From the NCBI GenBank assembly GCA_016282495.1, contig JAEEKR010000030.1, forward strand, positions 1 to 49,757: 49,757 bases of DNA, read 5' to 3'. This stretch comes from Candidatus Saccharimonadota bacterium (GTDB taxonomy: Bacteria; Patescibacteriota; Saccharimonadia; Saccharimonadales; Saccharimonadaceae). Positions 35,105-43,471 of this stretch are shown here, one piece after another (within the stretch, counting starts at the first letter, position 1; every line of letters begins with the position of its first letter). The position numbers and the translations under genes are program-made. The notes beneath the pieces were generated by a model. It saw only the letters and a program-made list of their open reading frames with translations. It was not told the DNA's origin and made no database searches.

Positions 35105-36910
35105 TTAGTGTTTTATTAGCGCGTTTGTATTCGCAACGAGCCTATCATAGAAGGCGGAGCGGGCTTTATCGGCATTATTATTATCTCCGAGCCACGCCTC
35201 AAGCGCCGGCCCTTGTAATGCTCTTGCAAATGAGAATGTTACCGGCCATGGGAACGGTCCTTGGTTTGTCACGGCTTGCAGGTTGTCTGTGGATTGCTCC
35301 ACGCCTTGTCCGCCGCTAAGGAATACCACGCCTGCGAGTTCTTTAGGTACATGATCCCTCAATGTTTTTGCCGTCAACTCACCAACTTCACCAGGAGTTG
35401 ATTGGGTTTCGAATTGTTTGCCCGCAAGGACCATATTGCACTTCAGAATGCAGGCTTCTAATCTCACGCCTAATTCTTTCAATTTTTCAAATAAAACATC
35501 TAAAATCTTGCCAGTTAATAGAGCGCAGTGTTTAGCCGAATAATTACCATCATGCACAACTTCTGGTTCCACAATTGGCACGATATGAGTCTGTTGGCAT
35601 AAAAGGGCATACTTCGCTAAAATCTCGCAATTTTTTTCAATCGCATTTTCTGTTGGCGTAGACTCGGTGACCTCAAATGCTGCACGCCATTTTGCAAACC
35701 TGAGCCCCATTTGATAATACTCTTTTAATCTCTCATCTAAGCCATCCAAGCCCTTAGTATATTTCTCAGAAGAATTCGGTAAATCAGCCAAACCTTGGTC
35801 GACTTTAATGCCAGGGATGATTCCACGAGAGGTCAAAAATTCCACAAAATTTTGTCCGTTATCTGCTTTTTGTTTTGCAGTCTCATCAAACAGAATTACT
35901 CCAGAAACAAATTTTTCTAGATCTTTAGTAGTGAAGAAAATATTGCGATAATCACGGCGATGCTCGAAATCATCCGGTATATTCATTGATTCAAATTTTT
36001 TATGAATTGAGCCACCAGATTCATCCGCCGCAAGGATACCTTTTTTCAGTGTCATCAAACTTTTTGCCATCATTTCAAGATCTATCTCTTCAGATTTCTC
36101 TTTTTTAACAATTTCTTCAAGTTTTTTAATGTCTAAGGCGCCTGCAAGCGAAGCATTCTCAACATTTGCCTTAGCAAGGTCCATTGACTCTAGTTTATTT
36201 TTGCCACTAAATAAAGCTCCAATAATCGAAGCTGCCGCAATAGAGTGGACAGTAAGATGTGTAAGCATATCGGTTTTAGCTAAATTCCAAGTTACTTTAT
36301 CATCATTGATTGAAATTGTATCGTTTTTGATAATAAAAGTCCTATCCACCAGTTCTTTTGGTGGTGTAATTTCTGAAAAAATTAAAGTTGCTCTTTTAGC
36401 TAAATTTCTAGCAACTTCCGATGCATCTTTTGACACATATACGGCCAATCTGGTATTTTTTGAAACCGCAAAAAAGGTTTCTAATGATTCAACTAATGCG
36501 GTGGTTATCGTGGCGGATTTATCAATAAACACCCAATCAACCGGCCTCGATGGTGCACTTAAACTAGTATGGGTCCTAGTGCTTGGCACAAAATAGCTAA
36601 TCTTCTCACCACTACATAAAACATAGCGATAATCGGAAGTTTTCTGGTCGTTTTCAACCAACTCACCATTTTCGTATCTTAATTTTGCACCTGAAATTTC
36701 GGCGTCAACACCAAACTTGTTCAGCACTTCGAGTGTGACAGCCGCACCGCCATATACGCTAGTGCGTCTAAAGAATTTATGTGAAGATCCATCAAATCCT
36801 AAATTAAGCCAAGGCACATTGTTGGAATCTTTTTCAAAAACATTCTGCCGCTCGTCTAGCCTAAGGTATATATCTTTTACTATATTTCCAACAATTAAAA
36901 TACTGCCCAT
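35105..36910 (-). CDS. PfkB-like domain fused to class I fructose-bisphosphate aldolase
   Basis: This 601-aa protein joins two domains. Residues about 1-265 have the PfkB/ribokinase fold pattern (SILIVGNIVKDIYL, SVYGGAAVTLEVLNKFGVDAEISGA), but the catalytic DTxGAGD motif is replaced by KTDMLTHLTVHS, so the base Asp and anion hole are missing. Residues about 270-601 are class I aldolase: MTLKKGILAADESGGSIHKKF, the Schiff-base K490 in ACILKCNMVLAG, and PWPVTFSFARALQGPALEAW. The aldolase would cleave fructose 1,6-bisphosphate in glycolysis; the kinase-like part may be regulatory or structural. The start is set by a TGT-TAAAAT box 6 nt upstream and no Shine-Dalgarno is present. Confidence 0.87.
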   Translation of the reverse strand: MGSILIVGNIVKDIYLRLDERQNVFEKDSNNVPWLNLGFDGSSHKFFRRTSVYGGAAVTLEVLNKFGVDAEISGAKLRYENGELVENDQKTSDYRYVLCSGEKISYFVPSTRTHTSLSAPSRPVDWVFIDKSATITTALVESLETFFAVSKNTRLAVYVSKDASEVARNLAKRATLIFSEITPPKELVDRTFIIKNDTISINDDKVTWNLAKTDMLTHLTVHSIAAASIIGALFSGKNKLESMDLAKANVENASLAGALDIKKLEEIVKKEKSEEIDLEMMAKSLMTLKKGILAADESGGSIHKKFESMNIPDDFEHRRDYRNIFFTTKDLEKFVSGVILFDETAKQKADNGQNFVEFLTSRGIIPGIKVDQGLADLPNSSEKYTKGLDGLDERLKEYYQMGLRFAKWRAAFEVTESTPTENAIEKNCEILAKYALLCQQTHIVPIVEPEVVHDGNYSAKHCALLTGKILDVLFEKLKELGVRLEACILKCNMVLAGKQFETQSTPGEVGELTAKTLRDHVPKELAGVVFLSGGQGVEQSTDNLQAVTNQGPFPWPVTFSFARALQGPALEAWLGDNNNADKARSAFYDRLVANTNALIKH

Positions 36911-36916
36911 GGCAGT

Positions 36917-36925
36917 ATTTTAACA
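36917..36925 (-). promoter_or_regulatory. Leaderless-type promoter of the aldolase fusion gene
   Basis: Minus strand TGT-TAAAAT ending 6 nt before the ATG at 36910. Confidence 0.6.
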
Positions 36926-36948
36926 TAAACAGTTTCTAGAATCTAGTT

Positions 36949-37221
36949 TTAGTGAACTTCTACGCGAACACGTGGCAAAGATTTGCCAGAGAAATGAGTC
37001 TTTTTGGTTTTTACAAAAACAACTACACCATCTTTTGCGGCATGAATCGTGAAGTTACGAGACATATAAGTCCCAGGGCCAGCAATTTTAGTGCTACCAG
37101 TTTGGCGTACCAAAACTTCGCCATTTTTGACTTTTTGGCCACCAAAACGTTTGACGCCTAAGCGTTGGCCGGCATTATTGTGGACGTTCTTCGCGGTACC
37201 ACCAGCTTTAACATGTGACAT
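36949..37221 (-). CDS. rpmA: 50S ribosomal protein L27
   Basis: L27 sits near the peptidyl transferase centre. This 90-aa protein has the family core HVKAGGTAKNVHNNAGQRLGVKRFGGQKVKNGEVLVRQTGSTKIAGPGTYM. It starts directly MSHVKAGGT, close to the mature N-terminus of other L27s, without the cleavable Firmicutes extension. AAGGA lies 9 nt before the ATG, within the end of the upstream methyltransferase gene; the two genes are 1 nt apart and form an operon. rplU (L21), the usual neighbour, is not in the window. Confidence 0.96.
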   Translation of the reverse strand: MSHVKAGGTAKNVHNNAGQRLGVKRFGGQKVKNGEVLVRQTGSTKIAGPGTYMSRNFTIHAAKDGVVVFVKTKKTHFSGKSLPRVRVEVH

Positions 37222-37222
37222 A

Positions 37223-38347
37223 TTATTTTTTCCTTAATACTATTATTTCTCGAGCCACAACCTGACCATCTCGATGATAGATCAAATCTCTCTGACTCAC
37301 ATTCTTAAATCTTATAAGATTATACCCCAGCTTATCTATTTCGTCAAGCATATTCAGGCGAGAATAACTCTTGTCAGGCCTTAGCCAAGCGGGGACAGCG
37401 ATCACTACTGGAGTGTCAGTTTTTACCTGTTTGGCAAGATTTTTCAAAAACCCGAGAATAATTGCAGAACACCCCTGTTTTTCTTCCTTTAATTTAATTT
37501 CTACTGGGGGTTTAGACATTGGACTCCCCAGATAAGTTTCACAGGCGACCGCATCTATATCTTTGGACCAATCAAAATCCATCGCGTCGCCGACGCATAA
37601 TTCCATTTTAGCATAAGTGCTTTGATTTGTCAAGTTTTTCTCTGTTGCAAGCCAATCTAAGTTCTTTTTGCTATATTCAATCATCCTCTCACTTAAATCT
37701 GTGCCATAGGGTATATAGCCAAGCAGCATTGCTTCTTGCAAAACTACTCCAGTGCCGCAAAATGGGTCTAAAAGTACTGAATTTTTAGGTAAATCCCCGC
37801 ATAAATTAATCAAAATCTGGGCAAGTTTCGGTGGCAACATACCAACCTTGGCGTCGCGCGCAGGCCTTGCTTGGTCTCTTTTGGCATAGCTCGTAATATT
37901 TTGCACTCCAATTACATTCCACCAGGTTTTCCCATATTTAATCAACTCAAAATGCCCATCTTTTTCGCCAATTTGATTATGGTGCGAGGTTGCGGTCGAA
38001 AGAGCAGCGGTTTTATTCTGCAAAACCCGCGCTTTTATTCCGTGACGAACCAAAATTTTCTTAAGTTTTAATGCCTCGCCGTTAGTCTTATAAGCATTCG
38101 CGCCTCTAGAATAATCAGAAATTCCAAAAGTGACCTTACCCTTAGCCACGCCAGACAAAAATTCTAAAGGGCTAGATTCAATCTTTTCTCCAATTTTTAA
38201 CACGCTACCAAGTCTATTAATGTTTGGCGAGTTACCACTTTCAAATGTTGCTAAGTTCTCGGATATAGGCTCGACCGTATCAAAAAGGCTTTCGAGCTCG
38301 GCGAGTGAAATCTTTGGTTGGCGCCCAAGAATTGCTAGATATTTCAT
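37223..38347 (-). CDS. TRM11/TrmG10-like SAM-dependent RNA methyltransferase
   Basis: This 374-aa protein resembles THUMP-containing tRNA guanosine-N2 methyltransferases (archaeal TrmG10, eukaryotic TRM11). The N-terminal about 170 residues form the THUMP-like region; the Rossmann domain has the SAM motif LLDPFCGTGVVLQEAMLLGY and GTDLSERMIEYSKKNL. The catalytic motif IV, normally D/N-PPY, here reads CETYLGSP, so activity or target may differ. The ORF track begins at MVMKYL; I choose the second Met (MKYLAIL), because the TATAAT box ends 7 nt before it and only 1 nt before the first. It is divergent from the flippase gene via a perfect palindrome and cotranscribed with rpmA. Confidence 0.8.
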   Translation of the reverse strand: MKYLAILGRQPKISLAELESLFDTVEPISENLATFESGNSPNINRLGSVLKIGEKIESSPLEFLSGVAKGKVTFGISDYSRGANAYKTNGEALKLKKILVRHGIKARVLQNKTAALSTATSHHNQIGEKDGHFELIKYGKTWWNVIGVQNITSYAKRDQARPARDAKVGMLPPKLAQILINLCGDLPKNSVLLDPFCGTGVVLQEAMLLGYIPYGTDLSERMIEYSKKNLDWLATEKNLTNQSTYAKMELCVGDAMDFDWSKDIDAVACETYLGSPMSKPPVEIKLKEEKQGCSAIILGFLKNLAKQVKTDTPVVIAVPAWLRPDKSYSRLNMLDEIDKLGYNLIRFKNVSQRDLIYHRDGQVVAREIIVLRKK

Positions 38348-38353
38348 TACCAT

Positions 38354-38378
38354 AATTATAACACAGTGTGTTATAATT
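38354..38378. promoter_or_regulatory. 25-bp palindrome holding two face-to-back -10 promoters
   Basis: AATTATAACACA (38354-38365), a central G, and its exact inverse. Each half contains the extended -10 TGTGTTATAAT. The minus-strand TATAAT is 7 nt before the TRM11-like ATG (38347), the plus-strand TATAAT is 6 nt before the flippase ATG (38384). The two -10 elements cover the same DNA, so polymerases probably compete. Confidence 0.75.
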
Positions 38379-38383
38379 CTCTT

Positions 38384-39445
38384 ATGTCTAAGCGAAAATT
38401 TAAACTATCTGCCCGTTCAGTTTTAACAATTCTTACTCTTATTTTAGTAGCCGTAGTTGTTTGGAAAAACTTCGACGACATTAAAGAAGCGGTTAATCAC
38501 CTAAGCGAAACAAACATCTTTGTTTTACTATTATTAATTCCGGAACAGCTTTTTATGTATTATTGCTGCGGGCAGATGTTTTTCTCTTATATGGCTGCTA
38601 AAAAGGACGCTAAAAAAATTGCCTCGTGGGAGCTGATGCGTGTTTCATTGGAACTAAATTTTGTCAACCATGCCGTGCCAGCCGGGGGTTTTGGCGGGCT
38701 TGGCTATATCACCTGGCGTCTTAATAAATTCGGAGCTACACCTGGTCAAACCAGTTTCATGTATGCACTTCGCTATATTATTACAATTTGTGCTAATCAG
38801 CTTCAAACTTTTGTCGCAATTTTATTCTTGCTATTATTTGGCGAAGTTCCAGACAAAGGGAAATGGGTAATTTTAGCCACTATCCTTATTAGTTTAGCAA
38901 TTGTAGGCGCAATAGCAATCATTTTGGTGGTTGCCAGTAACCTTAAGTGGATTCATTCCTTTTCCAAACATATCACCAGCTTTTGTAACTTCATAGTTAG
39001 AAAAATCACTTTCGGTAAAAAACGTGTTGTGGTTAAATACGAAACAATTGATAAATATCTCACCGATATTCATGGTGACTTGATGACAGCTAGGCGTCAT
39101 AAAAGGATGCTGATTAAACCAATTCTTTGGGGCATTTTATATAGTTTTCTAGAAATCGCTACTTATTGGGTCGTCTCCATTAGTCTTGGTCACCCATGGC
39201 TACTCCCACAAATCATGATTGGCGAGGCTATCGGTTCAGTACTTGGTGCCATCATCCCTTATGGTCTATATGAGCTCGGTATGGCAGGCATCATGAGCCA
39301 ACTTGGCGTTGAGCTAGCTCTTGCCGGCACCATCGTTGTAATGACACGTGTGATCGTTCTTGGCAGCACCATTCTTAGCGGCTACGGTTTTTATCAAAAC
39401 GCAATCTCGAAGATCGGTAAAGATAAAAAAGCGACTGCTAAATGA
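38384..39445 (+). CDS. Flippase-like / lysylphosphatidylglycerol synthase TM-domain protein
   Basis: This 353-aa integral membrane protein has about eight TM helices and the features of the LPG_synthase_TM (UPF0104, YbhN/AglD-like) family: NFVNHAVPAGGFGGLGYITWRL and IPYGLYELGMAGIMSQLGVELALAGTIVVMTRVIVLG. Members include lipid flippases and the membrane part of MprF. There is no cytosolic aminoacyl-transferase domain, so a flippase or lipid-transfer role is more likely. I start at MSKRKF (38384) rather than the ORF-track MCYNSL, because the latter lies in the promoter and the -10 box is 6 nt before this ATG. The stop overlaps the xseA start (ATGA). Confidence 0.82.
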   Translation: MSKRKFKLSARSVLTILTLILVAVVVWKNFDDIKEAVNHLSETNIFVLLLLIPEQLFMYYCCGQMFFSYMAAKKDAKKIASWELMRVSLELNFVNHAVPAGGFGGLGYITWRLNKFGATPGQTSFMYALRYIITICANQLQTFVAILFLLLFGEVPDKGKWVILATILISLAIVGAIAIILVVASNLKWIHSFSKHITSFCNFIVRKITFGKKRVVVKYETIDKYLTDIHGDLMTARRHKRMLIKPILWGILYSFLEIATYWVVSISLGHPWLLPQIMIGEAIGSVLGAIIPYGLYELGMAGIMSQLGVELALAGTIVVMTRVIVLGSTILSGYGFYQNAISKIGKDKKATAK

Positions 39446-40533
39446 GCGAGAAACCAGTTTTCACCGTCTCACAATTCGTTGATATTTGTAATCAAACCCT
39501 AGATCTCTCTTTTTCAGAAATCATTCTAAAAGGCGAAGTTTCAAGTTTCAAAATAAACCAAGGCAAATGGGTATTTTTCGATCTTAAAGACGAAGAATCG
39601 AGCATTAATTGTTTTATGAGCTTATATCAAATGCGCATGCCGATTGAAGACGGTATGACCGTTATGTTGAGAGGTACGCCAAAACTCACTAAATGGGGTA
39701 AATTCTCTTTTACTATAAGAGAAGTTATGCCGATCGGAGAGGGAAATCTTAAAAAAAGTTTTGAGTTATTGAAGGCCAAACTAGAAAAAGAAGGTATTTT
39801 CGACTCTTCTAAAAAACGCCCAATGCCAGCAAATATCAAAAGGATTGGCGTTATTTCTTCCACTGGCGCTGCAGGCTACGCCGATTTTATTAAAATCATC
39901 GATGAACGTTGGGGTGGATTAAAAATCGATGTCGCTCACGTGCAAGTGCAAGGACTTGGCGCTGCCGAGCAAATTGTTCACGCTTTAAAGTATTTTAACG
40001 AACATGGCGAAGTAGATATTATTGCAATTATTCGTGGCGGTGGCAGTGCAGATGACCTTGCCGTATTTAATGATGAGTTACTGGTACGCGAAATTGCTGC
40101 GAGCAAAATCCCGGTCATTACTGGAATTGGTCACGAAGTAGACGAGTCATTGTCTGATCTTGCCGCAGATCTTCGCGGCTCCACGCCATCAAACGTCGCG
40201 CAAATGTTAACGAGAGATAAAAAGACAGAAGTCACCAAAATCAACGAAAACATTATGCGTGTCAGCAACATTTTGCAAGATAAAATCAGGCAAGCCGAAG
40301 ATAGTATTAACGATAGCATTAAAGAACTGAGACAAAAAATTATCCTAGAAATTGACGCTATTAATAGCAAACTAGAAAGTTCCATTAAAATCCTAGAAGC
40401 GTTAAACCCTGAGAAAGTTTTAAGGCAAGGCTACGCTATTCTAAGTGGCAAAGTCTCACCAGGAAACGTTGTAAAAATCACAACAGAAAAACAAGAAATT
40501 AAGGCGGAGATCAAGGATGTTAAATCAAGATAA
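39442..40533 (+). CDS. xseA: Exodeoxyribonuclease VII large subunit
   Basis: XseA with XseB degrades single-stranded DNA in both directions. The 363-aa protein has the N-terminal OB-fold (about 1-100; LSFSEIILKGEVSSFKINQGKWVFFDLKD) and the catalytic domain (KRIGVISSTGAAGYADFIKI, IIAIIRGGGSADDLAVFNDE, PVITGIGHEVDESLSDLAADLRGSTPSNVAQM), followed by a coiled-coil region. It is shorter than the usual ~440 aa because the coiled-coil is reduced. The start codon overlaps the flippase stop, and the last 17 nt overlap the start of xseB, so all three are coupled. Confidence 0.95.
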   Translation: MSEKPVFTVSQFVDICNQTLDLSFSEIILKGEVSSFKINQGKWVFFDLKDEESSINCFMSLYQMRMPIEDGMTVMLRGTPKLTKWGKFSFTIREVMPIGEGNLKKSFELLKAKLEKEGIFDSSKKRPMPANIKRIGVISSTGAAGYADFIKIIDERWGGLKIDVAHVQVQGLGAAEQIVHALKYFNEHGEVDIIAIIRGGGSADDLAVFNDELLVREIAASKIPVITGIGHEVDESLSDLAADLRGSTPSNVAQMLTRDKKTEVTKINENIMRVSNILQDKIRQAEDSINDSIKELRQKIILEIDAINSKLESSIKILEALNPEKVLRQGYAILSGKVSPGNVVKITTEKQEIKAEIKDVKSR

Positions 40534-40723
40534 AACAATCGATCAAAAAATCGAACAATTAAATCAAGAAATAGATTGGTTCTACGGCGACGAATTTTCG
40601 CTCGACCATGCTACGGAAAAATACAGAAGTTCAATCAAACTGGCCGAAGAAATTAAAAAAGATTTAAATAGTCTAAAAAACGAAGTCACAGTTTTGTCTG
40701 AAGACTTTAGCAAAAATAATTAG
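40517..40723 (+). CDS. xseB: Exodeoxyribonuclease VII small subunit
   Basis: XseB is the small helical subunit that surrounds XseA and is needed for activity. This 68-aa protein has the family pattern: KIEQLNQEIDWFYGDEFSLDHATEKYRSSIKLAEEIKKDLNSLKNEV. The start lies inside the xseA 3' end, with AAGGA upstream, giving translational coupling and a fixed ratio. Confidence 0.9.
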   Translation: MLNQDKTIDQKIEQLNQEIDWFYGDEFSLDHATEKYRSSIKLAEEIKKDLNSLKNEVTVLSEDFSKNN

Positions 40724-40732
40724 GGAGGAAAT

Positions 40733-42004
40733 ATGGGCAACGAAATAGTAGAGCAAGCAGCGCCAAAGCAGGAACAAAAACCAAAGAACAAATATTTACC
40801 AATTATAATTGCGGCAATTTTTGCAATTGCAGTTTTGGTCGCCACTATAATTATCGTGTTGGTTTTTGCTAATAAACCAGAAACACCAGAACAGCCAGTT
40901 GAAGAGGAAGATATTAGCGAAGTTAATTCCTATGTGATTTTAGAAGATTATAATTACAGTGATAGCTTAATAGAATACGTCGACTCGGTAAAAGTAATAT
41001 CGAGCTATTCTGATCTTCAAGATTTTTATGATGGTATAGGCGCGCATTATGCTACGTCGTATCCTCTACCGCCAGACGATGCGGTTTATAACGAACCAAC
41101 CGACTGTATAAATGGATCAGGTGATACAGATTGCGGCTATATAGCACCAATCCCAGCCCCAGAAACGCCAGAGCTTTATAAACCAGATGAACTAAATGAA
41201 GATTATTTTGAAAAACACGATCTAATTGCTACATATTTTGAAAAGTACTGGTGCGGTGGCAGCTTCAATCGCATTAGTGATGTCAGTAAAAACGGAGATG
41301 TCGTAACAATAGAAATTGGATATGACGGTGGATGTGGACCTTGCTCGATTGAGGTTTATATTATTTTAGTTGAAGCTGAAAAAGATCTTGTTGCTAAAAC
41401 CGACATAATCAGGACAATAGAAATTGAAGAGAACAATCCAATGTGCGATCCGAACACGGTATATAAACCGATGATCTATCTCTATCCAGAAAAAGAAACG
41501 GAGATTAATGTTGAGCTCGGTAGGCCAGAACTTCTTACTACCACTTACCCAAAGTATGACGAAAAGGCCGGTTGGCGAGTTATTGCAAAACCGGACGGCA
41601 CATTAATATCGAATAACAGAGAATACTACGGCTTATACTGGGAAGGTATTAATGACATAGATCAAAAAGACGAAGGATTTGTTGTAGCAGGAGAGGAGAC
41701 TGCTAAATTTCTTGAAGAAAAACTAGAAGTTTTAGGCCTAAATGAAAGGGAAGCTAATGAATTTATTATCTATTGGCTACCGAAAATGGAGAATAATAAA
41801 TACAACTACATTCGATTTGCCACCACTGCAGAAATAGAAGAGTGGATGCCGCTAAAAGTTTCGCCAAAACCAGACACTACCATTCGTATACTAATGGAAT
41901 ATAAACCACTAAACCAAAAAATCGTAGTTGATGAGCAAAAACTAGAAAAAACCGAGCGAAAAGGCTACTCCGTCATAGAATGGGGCGGCACAGAAATCAA
42001 ATAA
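40733..42004 (+). CDS. Membrane-anchored protein with IYLYP/WEG domain, unknown function
   Basis: I cannot name this 423-aa protein. An N-terminal TM helix (about 22-47) is followed by an acidic linker, a middle domain with six cysteines (CINGSGDTDCGY, YWCGGSF, GGCGPCSIEV), and a C-terminal domain beginning KPMIYLYPEKETEINVELG and containing PDGTLI and YYGLYWEG. I recall this last pattern as a recurring extracellular module in Gram-positive and CPR proteins, but I cannot give its number. GGGAGGAAAT lies directly before the ATG. It is 9 nt after xseB and probably the last gene of the flippase operon. Extracellular location is inferred; cysteine pairs suggest disulfides. Confidence 0.7.
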   Translation: MGNEIVEQAAPKQEQKPKNKYLPIIIAAIFAIAVLVATIIIVLVFANKPETPEQPVEEEDISEVNSYVILEDYNYSDSLIEYVDSVKVISSYSDLQDFYDGIGAHYATSYPLPPDDAVYNEPTDCINGSGDTDCGYIAPIPAPETPELYKPDELNEDYFEKHDLIATYFEKYWCGGSFNRISDVSKNGDVVTIEIGYDGGCGPCSIEVYIILVEAEKDLVAKTDIIRTIEIEENNPMCDPNTVYKPMIYLYPEKETEINVELGRPELLTTTYPKYDEKAGWRVIAKPDGTLISNNREYYGLYWEGINDIDQKDEGFVVAGEETAKFLEEKLEVLGLNEREANEFIIYWLPKMENNKYNYIRFATTAEIEEWMPLKVSPKPDTTIRILMEYKPLNQKIVVDEQKLEKTERKGYSVIEWGGTEIK

Positions 42005-42026
42005 TATATCTAAAAAATAATGCTTA

Positions 42027-42035
42027 TGCTATAAT
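42027..42035 (+). promoter_or_regulatory. Leaderless-type promoter of the 240-aa membrane protein gene
   Basis: TGC-TATAAT ending 6 nt before the ATG at 42042; no Shine-Dalgarno. Confidence 0.7.
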
Positions 42036-42041
42036 AGACAT

Positions 42042-42764
42042 ATGGATAATCAGCATATTATTTCAAACCCAATTCCTACACCAAATAATTATGGTGGTTA
42101 TGGTTATGATCCCGTTCCTAGTCGTTCACATGGGTCATCATCAATGATGAAAACTGCAGCGCTAGCTATAGTTTCGCTTGTTGCTTTGGGTTTATTAATC
42201 CTTAGCATCTTTCTTTTTTCACAATTAAATGATGCTACTACGAATGTCGAAGGCCAAATTAGCCAAGCCGTCGCAATCGCTGAAAACAAAAAAGCAGAGG
42301 AACTTGAGAAAGAATTTGCCGAAAGAGAAAAACAACCATTCAGGAGCTTCCTTGGCCCAGTTGATTATGGGGAATTATCATTTGAATATCCAAAAACCTG
42401 GAGTCTCTATATTGCTAGAGACGCTGCGAACGGCGGTGACTACGAAGCCTATATGAACCCAGTTGAAATACATGCTATTTCAAATAATACAATCTACGCC
42501 TTAAGAATTTTCATTTATAACAGATCGTTCGAAGACGTGACTAGAGGATATGATGGTTCGATTCAAAATGGCTCATTACGATTAGAAGTTAGAGAAATTA
42601 ACGGCGGATCAGTTAACGTTTATTCTGGCACGTTGCCAAACCAACTTGTTGGCAGAATTGCCGTTTTAAAGATCAGGGATAAAACGGTGGTTCTTCAAAC
42701 AGATTCTGAACTCTTTGGTGAAGACTTTGACAAAATTATCAATAGTATCAAATACAATAGCTAA
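42042..42764 (+). CDS. Single-pass membrane protein with extracellular beta-rich domain
   Basis: I do not recognise this 240-aa protein. It has a short Pro/Gly/Tyr-rich N-terminus, a TM helix at about 34-57 (AALAIVSLVALGLLILSIFLF), a coiled-coil stalk (about 62-100; AVAIAENKKAEELEKEFAEREK), and a 140-residue domain starting FLGPVDYGELSFEYPKTWSLYI. The SFEYPKTW pattern and following strands resemble PsbP-like or lipoprotein surface domains, but this is only a weak resemblance. Start is leaderless. It is followed 20 nt later by the histidine kinase gene, which has its own promoter. Confidence 0.7.
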   Translation: MDNQHIISNPIPTPNNYGGYGYDPVPSRSHGSSSMMKTAALAIVSLVALGLLILSIFLFSQLNDATTNVEGQISQAVAIAENKKAEELEKEFAEREKQPFRSFLGPVDYGELSFEYPKTWSLYIARDAANGGDYEAYMNPVEIHAISNNTIYALRIFIYNRSFEDVTRGYDGSIQNGSLRLEVREINGGSVNVYSGTLPNQLVGRIAVLKIRDKTVVLQTDSELFGEDFDKIINSIKYNS

Positions 42765-42769
42765 TCCTA

Positions 42770-42778
42770 TGCTATAAT
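42770..42778 (+). promoter_or_regulatory. Leaderless-type promoter of the histidine kinase operon
   Basis: TGC-TATAAT ending 6 nt before the ATG at 42785; no Shine-Dalgarno. Confidence 0.7.
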
Positions 42779-42784
42779 TACCTC

Positions 42785-43471
42785 ATGGAAAGCGAGGTGT
42801 CTAGTATTTTGATAGCGGCCCATGAGCTGAAAGCTCCCATGTCGCTTATTCGTCAGCTTGCTTTGTCTCTTGATCTCGAAAATCAAGATGCTAATTCCCA
42901 TGTCCGCTCGCAAATTATCGATGTGTCCGAGCGCGCCATTAAACAAGTAAACGATCTTACCAAAATCGCACACTTAGAAGACGGTTTGTTTAAAATGGAG
43001 CCAGTCAGCGTGCGTGGCGTTTGCGACGATGTTGTAGCGGAACTAAAACATCTTTTCCGATTCAATAATCGCGAACTCAACATCCGCTATACTAATCAGT
43101 CTAGATTAGTAATTGCAAACAGTGATCTTCTCCATAGCGTAGTTTACAATTTTTGTCTCAACGCCATGCATTATTCTGACCAAGAAACATTGAGCGAACT
43201 CACCGTACAAGATCACAACGGTAGAGTGCGAGTTGGCGTTAGGGATTTTGGCCCAGCGCTTCCAATGGACGTTTGGCGCGAAATGAAACGTGGCTGGATT
43301 GAAAAACCAGTTAGCATCGCTATGCGCCCAGGCAGCTCAGGCCTCGGTCTATATATCGCATCAACTTTTTCAAGATACATGAACGCCGAAGTTGGCGCCG
43401 TGAGACATCGCGATGGCACCAGCTTTTTTGTTGAGTTACCAATTTCTAAACAAGCGAGTTTGTTTGGATGA
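42785..43471 (+). CDS. Minimal cytosolic sensor histidine kinase
   Basis: This 228-aa protein is a histidine kinase reduced to its core. The phosphoacceptor H13 is in ILIAAHELKAPMSLIRQ, so there is no room for a sensor, HAMP or TM segment. The ATPase domain shows the N-box YNFCLNAMHYSD, G1 VGVRDFGPALP and G2 GSSGLGLYIASTF. The input may come through protein partners or dimerisation. The leaderless start excludes an upstream extension. Its stop overlaps the response regulator start (ATGA), so the two are a cognate pair, cotranscribed with recO. Confidence 0.9.
   Translation: MESEVSSILIAAHELKAPMSLIRQLALSLDLENQDANSHVRSQIIDVSERAIKQVNDLTKIAHLEDGLFKMEPVSVRGVCDDVVAELKHLFRFNNRELNIRYTNQSRLVIANSDLLHSVVYNFCLNAMHYSDQETLSELTVQDHNGRVRVGVRDFGPALPMDVWREMKRGWIEKPVSIAMRPGSSGLGLYIASTFSRYMNAEVGAVRHRDGTSFFVELPISKQASLFG

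Noticed and set aside
38366-38383. ORF-track start MCYNSL of the flippase gene
   Set aside because: It begins inside the palindromic -10 promoter; the ATG at 38384 lies 6 nt after the TATAAT as in other leaderless genes.
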